Shown: piece after piece, positions 45,340 through 55,215 of the stretch
Numbering within the stretch: the stretch's first letter is position 1
Layout of the letters: each line of letters starts with the position of its first letter
Source of the DNA: Nothophaeocryptopus gaeumannii
Taxonomy: Eukaryota; Ascomycota; Dothideomycetes; Mycosphaerellales; Mycosphaerellaceae
Assembly: GCA_031771865.1 (NCBI GenBank)
Contig: JASISA010000022.1
Coordinates: 744,001-808,000, forward strand
Direction: 5' to 3'
DNA: 64,000 bases
Made by a program: the position numbers and the translations under genes
Notes under the pieces: model-generated
Told to the model about the DNA's origin: nothing
Database searches by the model: none
The model's input: the letters and a program-made list of their open reading frames with translations, nothing else

Positions 45340-45844
45340 CGTGCCGAGTGGTCTGTGAGCAACTCAAACAGAGATAAAGGACAAAGCCAAGCTTCGCTGC
45401 CAAGAGATCTAAAACGCTGGGCAATGCAAGTGAAGTGGAAGACCGGACGGCACGTCAGGTGGGAGCAAGTGGATGGGCGTGCAAAGCTATACCTTTCTGT
45501 CTATTTCCAATGGCTCGGACAAGAGTTCGTGTTGTGTCTTATGACGTCGATGCATACGTACGCCATCAACTCTGACCTTGGCCTGGGCCCTGAACGCTCG
45601 TTTGGGTGCCAGTGAGCCGTAGCTTCCCGGTAGGCTTAGCGAAATCGCTGCAGTAGGTCCCAGTTCCAGTCCCCATAATACGCGTTGCTACCTCAGGCAT
45701 GGCCTTCACAGACATGGCAATACTATGCTCTGCGCTCTTATGCGAGGAAATCTTGTCAGTGAGGCTTCAGCAGTATTATCAAGCCGTCGGGCCGAACAAG
45801 GTAAATACGTTTCACTTGAATTGCTAGAGCATTTCATGCTCATG
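45340..45844. other. Intergenic PLD gene / BET4
   Basis: Promoter of the PLD-like gene and 3' UTR of BET4. A plus-strand frame crossing the PLD first exon here is a shadow. Nothing else is supported. Confidence 0.45.
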
Positions 45845-47127
45845 CTACAACTTCATGCTCTTCGCCAAATCACTCCATCTACCTTCTCTTAGAGGGTCGA
45901 TCTTCCTCAGCTCGTCGAGCCAGCCTCTCAACTCTGACGTGGTAACCTTCTTGTTCCCGGCTTCGACTTCAAGGTATTGCTTCGAGCAGTTCAAGAGTGC
46001 CTGATAGATGTATTTGCAATCCTCCGCGCCGTCCAGCATCTCCTTGAGGCTGTCAATTTCTTGGCCCAGATACTGCAGTCGGTCCGCATTGGAGAAACTT
46101 GGCAGGATATGCGGCGCTTTGGAATTGCTTGCATCCAGGGCGGACATCAGATACTGGTGATAGAACCACAAGCTCTGGTCGTAGGGGTCGGTGTAGAGAG
46201 CAGTCGTGATCTGTTCGAACTCAGATTCGTATAGCTCCTTCCTCGCCTCATCGTTGGCATCTCGCTCGTCCAGCAAGCGTGGTATAAGCTGGCCACGGTA
46301 TGTCCAAGCACTGAAGTTGCTGAGGTTGCTCTGGATCATCTTGGTGGTGTATTCAAACTCGCTCTCGACCATGCTCCTGTGCGTCAAGCGCTCAAGGTGC
46401 TCAACACACTCGCGCCTGTAACCCCAGCCATGGAAGTTGCGGCTGTCCATGCTCAGCATCTTCGTTGCCAAGCCCAGCTCGCCTTTCCAGAGAAGGACGG
46501 TAGCAGTGGGCGGAACATGCTGGGTGGCGGTGACGAGCAGCCAGCGGCGGTGGTTCCAGATCCAGTAGCATTTGGGCCATTGCTTGAGTAGCGGTATTTG
46601 GAACTGCAAGTCCTCTTGGATGACGAGGAGGACCTCGCGTTGTGGTACGGTCAGGCCGGCTTTCTCGGCGGCTGCTGCGTCCGCCTCTTCAATGTCCGAA
46701 GTGTCCTTGGCTGCTGCCAGCTCCTTTGCAAAGACATCTTCGAGTATCAAGCGACGATGATTCCAGATGGTGTAGTACTCGGGGTTCTGGTTGAGCAGGC
46801 GCGACGTGAGCTGTAGGGTGGCATTCGAGTAGTTGGCGGTGGAGATCTGGAGTCTTCACTCAACGCTATCCAACACACGTCCGTCACATGTCCATTCATC
46901 ACAGGCCACGCTCATACATGTACACACCTTCTCGAACACTTCCTTCTCCAGCGCCTTGTACTGCTCAATGTGCTTGCGCTCCTTCTCGCGGTCGCGGTCG
47001 CTCTTGTCGGCAACTGCCGTCCTCGGCACTCCGTCTGCGCTCAAAGTCAGTCAGTCAGTCAGTCGGTCAGCCACCTCACCTCCCCAACACCTTCCATCCC
47101 CACCGCCTGGCACTTACGACTTGCCAT
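45845..47127 (-). CDS. BET4: Rab geranylgeranyl transferase alpha subunit
   Basis: Alpha subunit of type II geranylgeranyl transferase, which with the Bet2 beta subunit and Rab escort protein lipidates Rab GTPases. The protein is 372 aa in minus-strand exons 47127-47118, 47034-46928 and 46846-45845. The introns are 83 and 81 nt. The first coding exon is only 10 nt (Met-Ala-Ser plus one base). It is supported because the splice gives the family start MASHGV. Prenyltransferase alpha repeats are obvious: PEYYTIWNHRRLIL, PKCYWIWNHRRWLL, RNFHGWGYRREC, SNFSAWTYRGQLI and QSLWFYHQYL, each with the Trp-x-x-Arg/Tyr pattern. The first intron contains a TCAG microsatellite. All five repeats are intact. 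Confidence 0.94.
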
Positions 47128-47777
47128 CGCGCTCGCGCAGTCGGATGTCTCGATGGGCTATGAACTATCGCGACATGGATGCTGCTGCTGACGAGGTAGG
47201 TGCGATCGATCAGTCAAGCGGCGGCTTGTTGTGGGAGCAGAGGGAAAGAGCTTCTCGCACGCGCGACGCCATCGGACATCGGACATGAGTGTCTCCCACC
47301 TTCATCTTGTCCCTCTGCTGCTTCCATTCTCTACATTTTCTTGTATTTGTATTAGTACTAACCCAGCAGCGACTTCGACGACTCCGACAAGTGCTGCACT
47401 GGCGTGTCCTCAGCCAGCTACCATCGGAATGACCAGTCGGCTTACAGAGAACCTCGAAATACACTCCGCTGTCGATATTTTTATTACTAGCTAATGCATC
47501 CTCCGGCGGCCGACTTATAAGTCGCCTCGACGCTGCTCCCACTCCGGAGCATGTCCACGATCAGATCCATCTCATCGGGCAGCCTCGATCGAGAAGGTCA
47601 GAACCCTGGACGGACGAGCAGACTAAAGATACCTCCGATCAAAATATCCTTTCGAGGGTTGCGGAGTGGTGCTAGCATTATGGATGCTTGTGGCAGCGTC
47701 GAACCAATAAATACAACGTCTACTTTGAAGGAAAGGCGGGACCCTTCCAACGGAGGCTACAGTCCCTCTCCGCGAGA
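47128..47777. other. Divergent intergenic BET4 / AMA1-like
   Basis: 650 bp between BET4 and the chosen AMA1-like start. A long alternative plus-strand frame begins at 47551 inside it. I treat that as a shadow up to about 48900. No RNA gene or strong repeat seen. Confidence 0.4.
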
Positions 47778-50700
47778 ATGTCCGTCGCAGGTGTCGAACC
47801 AGGAGTCGCCGTCAGATCCGAAAGCTCAGACACTGTTGTCAGAGAAGGCGACATGTCTCCTACAGAGCGCCCTCCAAAACCCGCGCCAGCAACAGAGTCG
47901 AAATCCAAGGCCGAGAGCACCATCTCCGGAACCTCTGCACCTACAGACGGGGTTCCACTCCTTGGAATCACCGAAAATGCCTCTAGCGCGGCAAGCACAA
48001 CCTCAAGCCACTCAAATGTCAGGAAGTCTTTCGTCGAAAATGGACCAGACAAACCTGACCCCTACGAAGCCAAGAATGAGACTGAGGAGCCTGAAGACAA
48101 GATCAAGAGATCGCCTCGAGTCGAAAGCCTCAGACGGTTCTGGAAGTCTCTACCTGACCGATTCCGAATGGCCTTTCGGCCTAGCTTCCAGGAGTCTAGC
48201 CAGCAGAACGATGGATCAAACAGCAGCAAACCCTCCAAGGTCTCCACTGGCGAGAAGCAGCAAAACCCAATACCAACCATTGCAGCGCAACATCCATCAA
48301 AGGAGGCACTCGAACCATTATACCCAGAGACGTACGACGAGCCACGAAAGTCTGATGAACGGCCGCGAAGACTCAGTGGGGATCCATCCCAGCTTCATCC
48401 AGACCCGCGACACAATCTCTCAAGGTTGCAAAGCTTCGGACAGAGTTCAAGACACAGCTACTTCGTGCCAGACAATGCCTCTGTGTACTCCAACCTCCCC
48501 GCAGGAGCACATGGCCCTATCATGTGGATTCCACACACCCATTCATGGAAAGAGCCTGGGAAAGTCTCACCAATCCCCAAACCGACAAAATGGTACAGGC
48601 GGACTGTCTGGGTCCCAGTGTACTCCTCCTCACCATCAAGCTCGCGAAGAGGATCAACTATGGGGTCGCCATATCCCTCGCAGGAGCATCTCGTTCGAAC
48701 GAATAGCGCCATGTACTCGCAACACAACCATTCCGCTGCGAACATCACAGCACCTCCAAGTGGCAGCGGAGGAAGCGGTGAAATCAACAACTTGCCGGAC
48801 TCGGGACAGCGCATGGCGGAGTACCATCAAAAGCACCAAAAGAACGCCTTGCGGCAGCCGCGTGCTGGCCGTAGACGCGACGGCTCACCACATACCATCA
48901 ATTAAAGATTCAGTGGATAGCCCGGTCTCGCCTACATCCAGCTCTTCAAGCAGCGTCACTGACGGGTACGGCACACCCCTCACCAGCCCGTGCGATTCCC
49001 CCATCAAGTTGGAGCATGAGCCCGACCATCTCTTGACAATTTACACTGCGTTGCCACAATTTGACGGTGCAGCAGACCTTGCGAATAAAACCGATGGTCT
49101 GTCCGGTCTGGCGTCTGACTTTGAAGAGAGATGTGATTCAACGAGGGAAGACAGTCAGGATGACAAAAGAAGCGGAGCTGACATTGCCGAAGAGAGACCA
49201 ATAACGCCCCCCAAGCAGACCGATCATGCACGACCAGACCTCAGAGTGCCTCCTCAGAATGAGTCTGATGCAGGTGTGGCCCGCTCAGCTCACGAGGACG
49301 AGACGCCGTTGATTAGAGCTTCTCCTGCGAGGACTGTTGGCTCGTTCCCATTTCCTCCACAGTCATCATCGCCAACTACTCCTCCTTCTCTGATATCCCT
49401 GCAGCGCCATCCGAGTATGCTTCTCAAACACTGCGAACGACACGCAACGTCGCGACAGCGCCGATTGATGGCGGGCATGCGGCATGCACCAGACCGATTT
49501 GTACCGGGCCGCGAGAGCACACCTTCGAAAGAAGCCTTGCTTACGCGAAGCTCCATGCCCAAAAACATCGACTTGTCAAGGCCAAGTCCACGTAACCTCG
49601 AAAGAGCCGATCCATTCCGACCAAGTCCAATCCGAGCACCACGGACGTCCGAGCGACACGCGACCATTCGAAGGCTACCTCTACCTTCTGCGCCTCGATC
49701 GATGGGCTTGGGGAGTGTGGTCGGGACGAATGGTCTAACAGAACATCCCAGAGCAGTCAGCACTGGCGCTGTTTGGACCGTGGGTGGTACGGTTGTTACA
49801 GAAGGTGTTGCAAGTGTCACGAATGGGAGAGGTGGTCGGGTCACCAGTAGTACCACTGCGCCGCATTACACTTCGGACTTTCTCAGAAGACAACGACCAA
49901 GCGAGGAAGAAGTCATGCACGGCGACCGACTAGCAGTTGCCATGGATGTCATACCAGGTGCCAGTATGTTTTCGAGCGGAAGTCCTGCGACCCCTTCATC
50001 CGCTGGATCGCCTCATGGACGGTCTTTCAGCGACAGCGGGCGGCGACGCACCGTTTGGAACAATGGCGGCTGGGAGAGGGAGGGTACCCCACCCACTCCT
50101 ACGAGACGACCGAAGCAGAAGGACAAGGAGCTTCCTATCATCCCTTTTCGCGTTCTTAATGCGCCCGCACTGAGGGACGACTACTATTGCTCGCTTCTCG
50201 CATACTCACATACGCTGTTGTGTCTGGCAGTAGGTTTGGGTCCTCATGTCTATCTCTGGTCTGAAGCTCGTGGCACCACACCAACACATATTCCGGATTC
50301 GCTAACAGCCCCGTATGGCGCGCACGTCACTTCAGTCTCATTCAGCTCAGCTGAAGGCGAGAATGCCATCTTGGCGATTGGCCGTGCTGACGGACATGTC
50401 ACCCTCTGGAGTCCGAAAGATCGCGACCCGCGTTTTAACAGCGAGCAGCCTTCTCCGATCTCCTGCGTGTGCTTTCGTCCAAACGCTGTGAAGCGACGCT
50501 CTGTCAAGGAGCCTTCCGCCTTCGTGTTGACAGAAGAGCTACTGGTTGGGGATGAAATCGGGAATGTCTACTGCTACTCGGTAGAATGGCCATGCCAGGA
50601 ACAGCGTGACCTGTTCGACTGGCATGGCAGCATGACGCTACTGGCTCGCATCAGCTGTCATACGCAACAAGTCTGCGGCATCGCTTGGAGCAAAGACGGA

Positions 50701-51477
50701 GAGTACTTCGCCACGGGCGGAAACGACAATCTTCTCTATCTCTTCGAGACGAAGAAGCTGCTTGGTCGCTCCGCACGTGGGGACTCTTGCGAAGGAGGGT
50801 CTGGTGCCGTCTCTGTGCGCAACAATAGCACCAGAGGTAACCCGACCCCGGGCCAAGGCGAAGTCCTGTCAATTAATTCCGGGCAAGAGAAGCAGAAGTT
50901 CTCGCTCAATGCCGCCGTCAAAGCCATCTCCTTCGCACCATGGCAATCTTCTCTGATCGCTGCTGGTGGAGGCAGTAATGATCGCTGCATCCACTTCTTT
51001 CACGCGACATCTGGCGCTACTCTGGCCACCATCGATTGTCACGCGCAAGTCACCAGTCTGGTCTGGAGTGAGCGGAGGAAGGAAATCGCCGCCACTTTTG
51101 GTTTCGCGCAGCCTGAGCATCCATACCGAGTGGCGGTGTTTGCTTGGCCGAGTTGCCGAAGAGTCGTTGGTATTCCTTGGTGGGGCGAGGAAAGGGCTTT
51201 GTACGCTGTTGGGTATCCTGGAGGACCGAGTGGGCCGCCTGGAAGTAAAGAAAGGGAAGATGCTAAGGGCAAGCCTTGGGGCGTTGGCAGGAGTAAGGAG
51301 GAGGGTTGCTTGGTTATCGCGACGAGTGATGCGAGTATCAAGTTTCATGAGGTTTGGGCTGAAAAACGGGCTACGAGGACGAGTCTGCGTGATGGGAATA
51401 ATGGGGTCCTGGGTGGGAGTTTGATTCTGGAAGACGGTATTTCCGCTGCTGTTCAACGGGAGACGGCTATAAGGTGA
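47778..51477 (+). CDS. AMA1: WD40 APC/C activator, AMA1/Mfr1-like
   Basis: Cdc20/Cdh1-family activator, probably the meiotic type, that recruits substrates to the anaphase-promoting complex. My model is 1218 aa: exon 47778-48870, a 43-nt intron (GTAGAC...TTCAG, phase 1) and exon 48914-51477. The first 550 residues are disordered and Ser/Pro-rich, with one basic-aromatic block (ESLRRFWKSLPDRFRMAF). A C-box-like DRFVPGR sits near residue 558. The WD40 propeller starts around 777 with PFRVLNAPALRDDYYCSLLAYS and HVYLWSEARG. GHVTLWSPKD, CGIAWSKDGEYFATGGNDNLLYLF, ISFAPWQSSLIAAGG and SLVWSERRKEIA follow. The N-terminal half is uncertain. The exon 2 frame is also open back to 47551, but its sequence there looks like an out-of-frame shadow. 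Two separate genes are possible. Confidence 0.65.
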
Positions 51478-51630
51478 TTCGAGGATTGCCTGGCGAAGAG
51501 ATGGAGGACACGCGCACCTGAGGAGGATCTCGAAAGATTCTCGGTCTCCATGCACTGACACGACCTAGTTGCCGTAAAATGGTACCGCTACCTCAGTTGT
51601 AATGCTATTGCTAATGCTCTTCAGAGCTCT

Positions 51631-53676
51631 TCATTCATGAGATTCTACGCCCTTCATGCTGTCAGTAAACTCCCCTGGCTCATATCGAAACCTCCTATGT
51701 CTCACTTTAATCAAATCCGCCGCCTTCTCTGCAATTGCATATACCGTCCCACATAGATCCGTCCCCGGAATCATGGGCATGATACTCGAGTCCACTATAC
51801 TCAATCTCTCAACCCCGTACACCCTCAATTGAGGATCTACGACTCCTCCGAGCTCGAGTGGCATCATGGGATTTGAACAGGATTGGTGTGAGAATGAGGG
51901 GCTGAGACCGCCGGATTTGTAGTAGGTTATGATATCGGAGGTGGAGGATACATTTTGGCCTGGAATAAGTTCTGTGGCGCCGAGGGAGAGCATTGTGGGC
52001 GTGGAGAAGTAGAGACGGGTTAGGTTGAGCATTGTTGCTGCGAGGAGGGCGTCGATGGGGTTGGCGAGGGTATTATAATCTACCAAGGGTCCGAGGTCTG
52101 GGTCGGATGTGTTGAGTGTGATGGTTCCGCGCGAGAGAGGTTTCAGGAATGCGTTGACGGCCATGCCGTCGCCTTTGAAAGGAAATTCGTACATTGCTGT
52201 TTCCGGGGATGCGAGGTTCCGGAGGAGTAGCCGGAGTTGAACCCAGTAGCCCGCTCGTGTTGAGTCCGTGTAGAGATGTGGGAGATACGCTGAGGACTCT
52301 TGGGCTTCGATACGAGATATTATGTCTCGAGTGAGGGAGAGTCCTGCCACGGTTTGTAGGGAGAGGAAAGCTGCTGAGGAGCCGTGGGCTTGAACCCAGG
52401 GGCCGGAGCGCGTGAGGAAGTAGGCTTCTTTGGCGAGTCGGGAGTAGGTTTTGTTGATGAGGCTAGCTTCGGTAGCGTTCTGCCCTTCTAGACCCAACCA
52501 CGATGGAAGCGTTGTCTCGGCTTGTGGGAGATTTTCTAGTTTACTGTGAGGTGAGCCGAAGAGATCGCTAGGTTGCGGGTGGGAGGTGTAGTTGGAGAAG
52601 TTCCATTGAAAGTAAGCTGTTGGATGGTCTTGGAAGTTCGTTCCCACACCTGGAAGGTCACGAAATACGGTCACATTCGCTGCTTCGAGCATTTCGCGAG
52701 GTCCAATTCCAGAGTTGTGCAGTATGTTCGCACTAAAAACGCCTCCGGCTGCCAGAATAACCTCCCTTCTCGCTCGAATTCTAGCTCTGAATCCATCGAT
52801 GCGGCCTATCATCTCCACACCGGCGGCCGTTCTGTTGTTTTCAAAGACTACTTTCTTGACTTTCGTACCTGTGATAATGTGTAGATTCTGCCTCGTTTGT
52901 ATCGGATCGTAGTACCCAGTTCTCGCGTCACTTCTCGTCTCCATTTCCGCATCCTGGCTATTAGGCACAAAGACTACTCCAACACCACTTCCATCACTCG
53001 CTTCGTTTTGATAGTCAATGCCTCGGTCCTGAATTTCTCTCCAAGTTTGATGGAATTTCGGCCATTCCGGCCATTGGAAAGGTGGCAAACTCGCATGTAT
53101 GGGTCCTGCAGTTCCCCAAACGCTCTCATTCCACGTACAGCCCCATACATCCACGGCTTCCTGCGGCGGAGCCGTGAAGTTTGTGCTTTTCAAGAAATAT
53201 GGAAAGAGACCGTCCCATCCCCAGCCAGGATTGCCGAGCTTCTCCCAAGCATCATAGTCCAACCTATTCCCTCGATCAAAATACATCCCATTCGCCACGC
53301 TGCCGCCACCCACCGTACTCGCCGTCCATACAGGCGCAGACTCATTGTTTAGATGTCGCAGCGGCGCTGAAGCGAGGTTGAAGAGATTCCGATGATGGTT
53401 GAAATTAGCATAATAGGGTATCAGTGTCGTGTAGTTGTCATCAAAGTATCCGTATTCGACCACGAGGACTGTGACGTTGTGATCTTCGGACAGTCGATTG
53501 GCGACCACCAGGCCAGCTGTACCTGCGCCTGCAATTATATAGTCGTATGTAGCATTGGCCCATCTCGGATGCGGAAGGTGATTGTTGTACCTTCCACGAC
53601 CCGCAGTCGGTGCTGAGGATCCAAGGCTGGCTATTGAGAGCAAGTAAAGGCCGACCTTGGCTAAAGCAGTTGACAT
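51631..53676 (-). CDS. Secreted GMC oxidoreductase
   Basis: FAD-dependent GMC-family oxidase/dehydrogenase of 681 aa, single exon. The start at 53676 gives a signal peptide (MSTALAKVGLYLLSIASLGSSA). The in-frame extension to 53847 adds no domain and is probably 5' UTR. The FAD dinucleotide fold is YDYIIAGAGTAGLVVANRL. VWTASTVGGGSVANGMYFDRG matches GMC signature 1, and AAGGVFSANILHNSGIG matches signature 2. There are many Asn-x-Ser/Thr sites. The first catalytic His is residue 597 (SHQSCSNPMMP, aligning with HGVGTCSMMP of glucose oxidase). The second catalytic His aligns with Asp640 in PGTDLCGTVYAIAEK, which is unusual and makes activity and substrate uncertain. Relatives oxidise alcohols, sugars or aryl alcohols outside the cell. 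Confidence 0.92.
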   Translation of the reverse strand: MSTALAKVGLYLLSIASLGSSAPTAGRGRYNNHLPHPRWANATYDYIIAGAGTAGLVVANRLSEDHNVTVLVVEYGYFDDNYTTLIPYYANFNHHRNLFNLASAPLRHLNNESAPVWTASTVGGGSVANGMYFDRGNRLDYDAWEKLGNPGWGWDGLFPYFLKSTNFTAPPQEAVDVWGCTWNESVWGTAGPIHASLPPFQWPEWPKFHQTWREIQDRGIDYQNEASDGSGVGVVFVPNSQDAEMETRSDARTGYYDPIQTRQNLHIITGTKVKKVVFENNRTAAGVEMIGRIDGFRARIRARREVILAAGGVFSANILHNSGIGPREMLEAANVTVFRDLPGVGTNFQDHPTAYFQWNFSNYTSHPQPSDLFGSPHSKLENLPQAETTLPSWLGLEGQNATEASLINKTYSRLAKEAYFLTRSGPWVQAHGSSAAFLSLQTVAGLSLTRDIISRIEAQESSAYLPHLYTDSTRAGYWVQLRLLLRNLASPETAMYEFPFKGDGMAVNAFLKPLSRGTITLNTSDPDLGPLVDYNTLANPIDALLAATMLNLTRLYFSTPTMLSLGATELIPGQNVSSTSDIITYYKSGGLSPSFSHQSCSNPMMPLELGGVVDPQLRVYGVERLSIVDSSIMPMIPGTDLCGTVYAIAEKAADLIKVRHRRFRYEPGEFTDSMKGVESHE

Positions 53677-55215
53677 GATAGCTCCAGGCACAGCTCGGCA
53701 AGAAGTAGAGGGAAGCACAGAGAAACAGATGAAACACTTACGAAAAGACTCACCTTGACCTTGAGCCAGGATCCATGACAGGTCTTTCAACGGCTTCGCC
53801 TGGCTCATGGCCAACTCGCGTTTGAACGGAACACCCGCGCTATCCAAGCTCTGTCGTCTTGTTGTTCGTCACGTCGACAAATGGTAGATGCCGAGTCGCA
53901 GGGCAGGAAGTCTGGCCGAAAGGTTATCCGATGTACCCTTCACCGGGTTGTGAAGATCCGTCTTGCCGTGAGGCTTGATAACCAGGACGTTGCGGCTCTG
54001 TTGTCCAAGGCAGGTCCAAAGCGGTTGTGACGCGTCCCGTCGTTGGTCATGTATTGAACAATACTCAAAGAAACATCATCTAGCGGTATTCTGCATCTCT
54101 TCAGAGATCCCAGCCACATCAGCAAATCATATCCAAAAGCATCTTCAGGGTCTGTCTCCCGGGATGGAATCTTACAATGATCCAAATATATCCAGCCCCT
54201 GCTCCACCAAAAGCCTGTTTCCTCGAGTCGGACAACAGGACCACGACCGCGTGAGAGGAGAACGAAAATCGGAAACGGCACCGCATCGGCATGAATCAGC
54301 ACGTGGACGGCGGCATCATTGCGCAACCACACTTGGAACCCACACATTAATCCATCCCATCCAACCATGCCAACAACGAGTAAGAATTCTCGGTAGGACA
54401 ACATACGTCACACGGACGAGAAGTGCTGCAAGGCTGGTGGTTCTGTGCAAGGCTTCGACCCTTCTCAAACACGCCGTTGGCAAGCTTCCTTGCACCTCAT
54501 CTCTTCCTCAGCGTCTTCCATCACCATGAGCCATCAGTTGCACGGCCACGGTGTGCTTTGTGCACAGCCATGACCGTAAACGAACAAATCAGAAGCACGG
54601 CAGATCGGAAGATCGTCGAGCAAGAAGTGGGTGCACTCGGTTTCATGACCTTCCAACACCCGTTTTGATGAAAGGAATATCTATGCTAGAATACATAGGT
54701 GATTTTGTTTGGTCGCTTGTGGTTGAACGACCGTCGTCATTCATGTCGCAAGCCAGAAAAACCGTTGCTCATCATCATCGAACTCGAAACTCGGTAGAAA
54801 CACGCAATCACAATCGATTCTGGGTATCGAGCATCGAAAAAGAAAATTCAAGTCATAGCATCGTCAAAAGGGCCCTCCTTTATCAGCCAGAGGGCCTGCT
54901 AATGTCACATATCGTTGCTGCATCGGGAAATGACATGTCGTGAAACCGGTGACGCCGTATCTGATTCCTCGAGGTGGCCTGCTGATGCCTGCATCATTTG
55001 GCACTCGATGACTTGGATGACGGTTGTCGTGTTCTTGAACGTGTACGTCGTTCGCGCACGGCTCTTTCCGTGGAGGATTCGCTGTCTACGCTGTCGAGAC
55101 TCCCCCTTCCTTCTCGACGACAGCTTTCACGTATTGGCGTCGGACCAGAGTTCTTCAAGATACTTGGTCCTGGGCTTCCCGATGTGCCAGAGGTACCAGA
55201 GCCACTCTGACGCTT
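53677..55215. other. Intergenic, GMC / DUF7514-type
   Basis: 1.5 kb with the GMC promoter (53.7-53.9 kb) and the 3' UTR of the next gene. A 154-codon minus-strand frame at 53940-54404 has no motif and I do not call it. No repeat or RNA gene noticed. Confidence 0.45.

Noticed and set aside
45043..45615. 190-codon plus-strand ORF
   Set aside because: Antisense to PLD-gene exon 1 and the beginning of its exon 2; no domain.
53940..54404. 154-codon minus-strand ORF
   Set aside because: No motif or homology I recognise and no codon-level support; could be chance.
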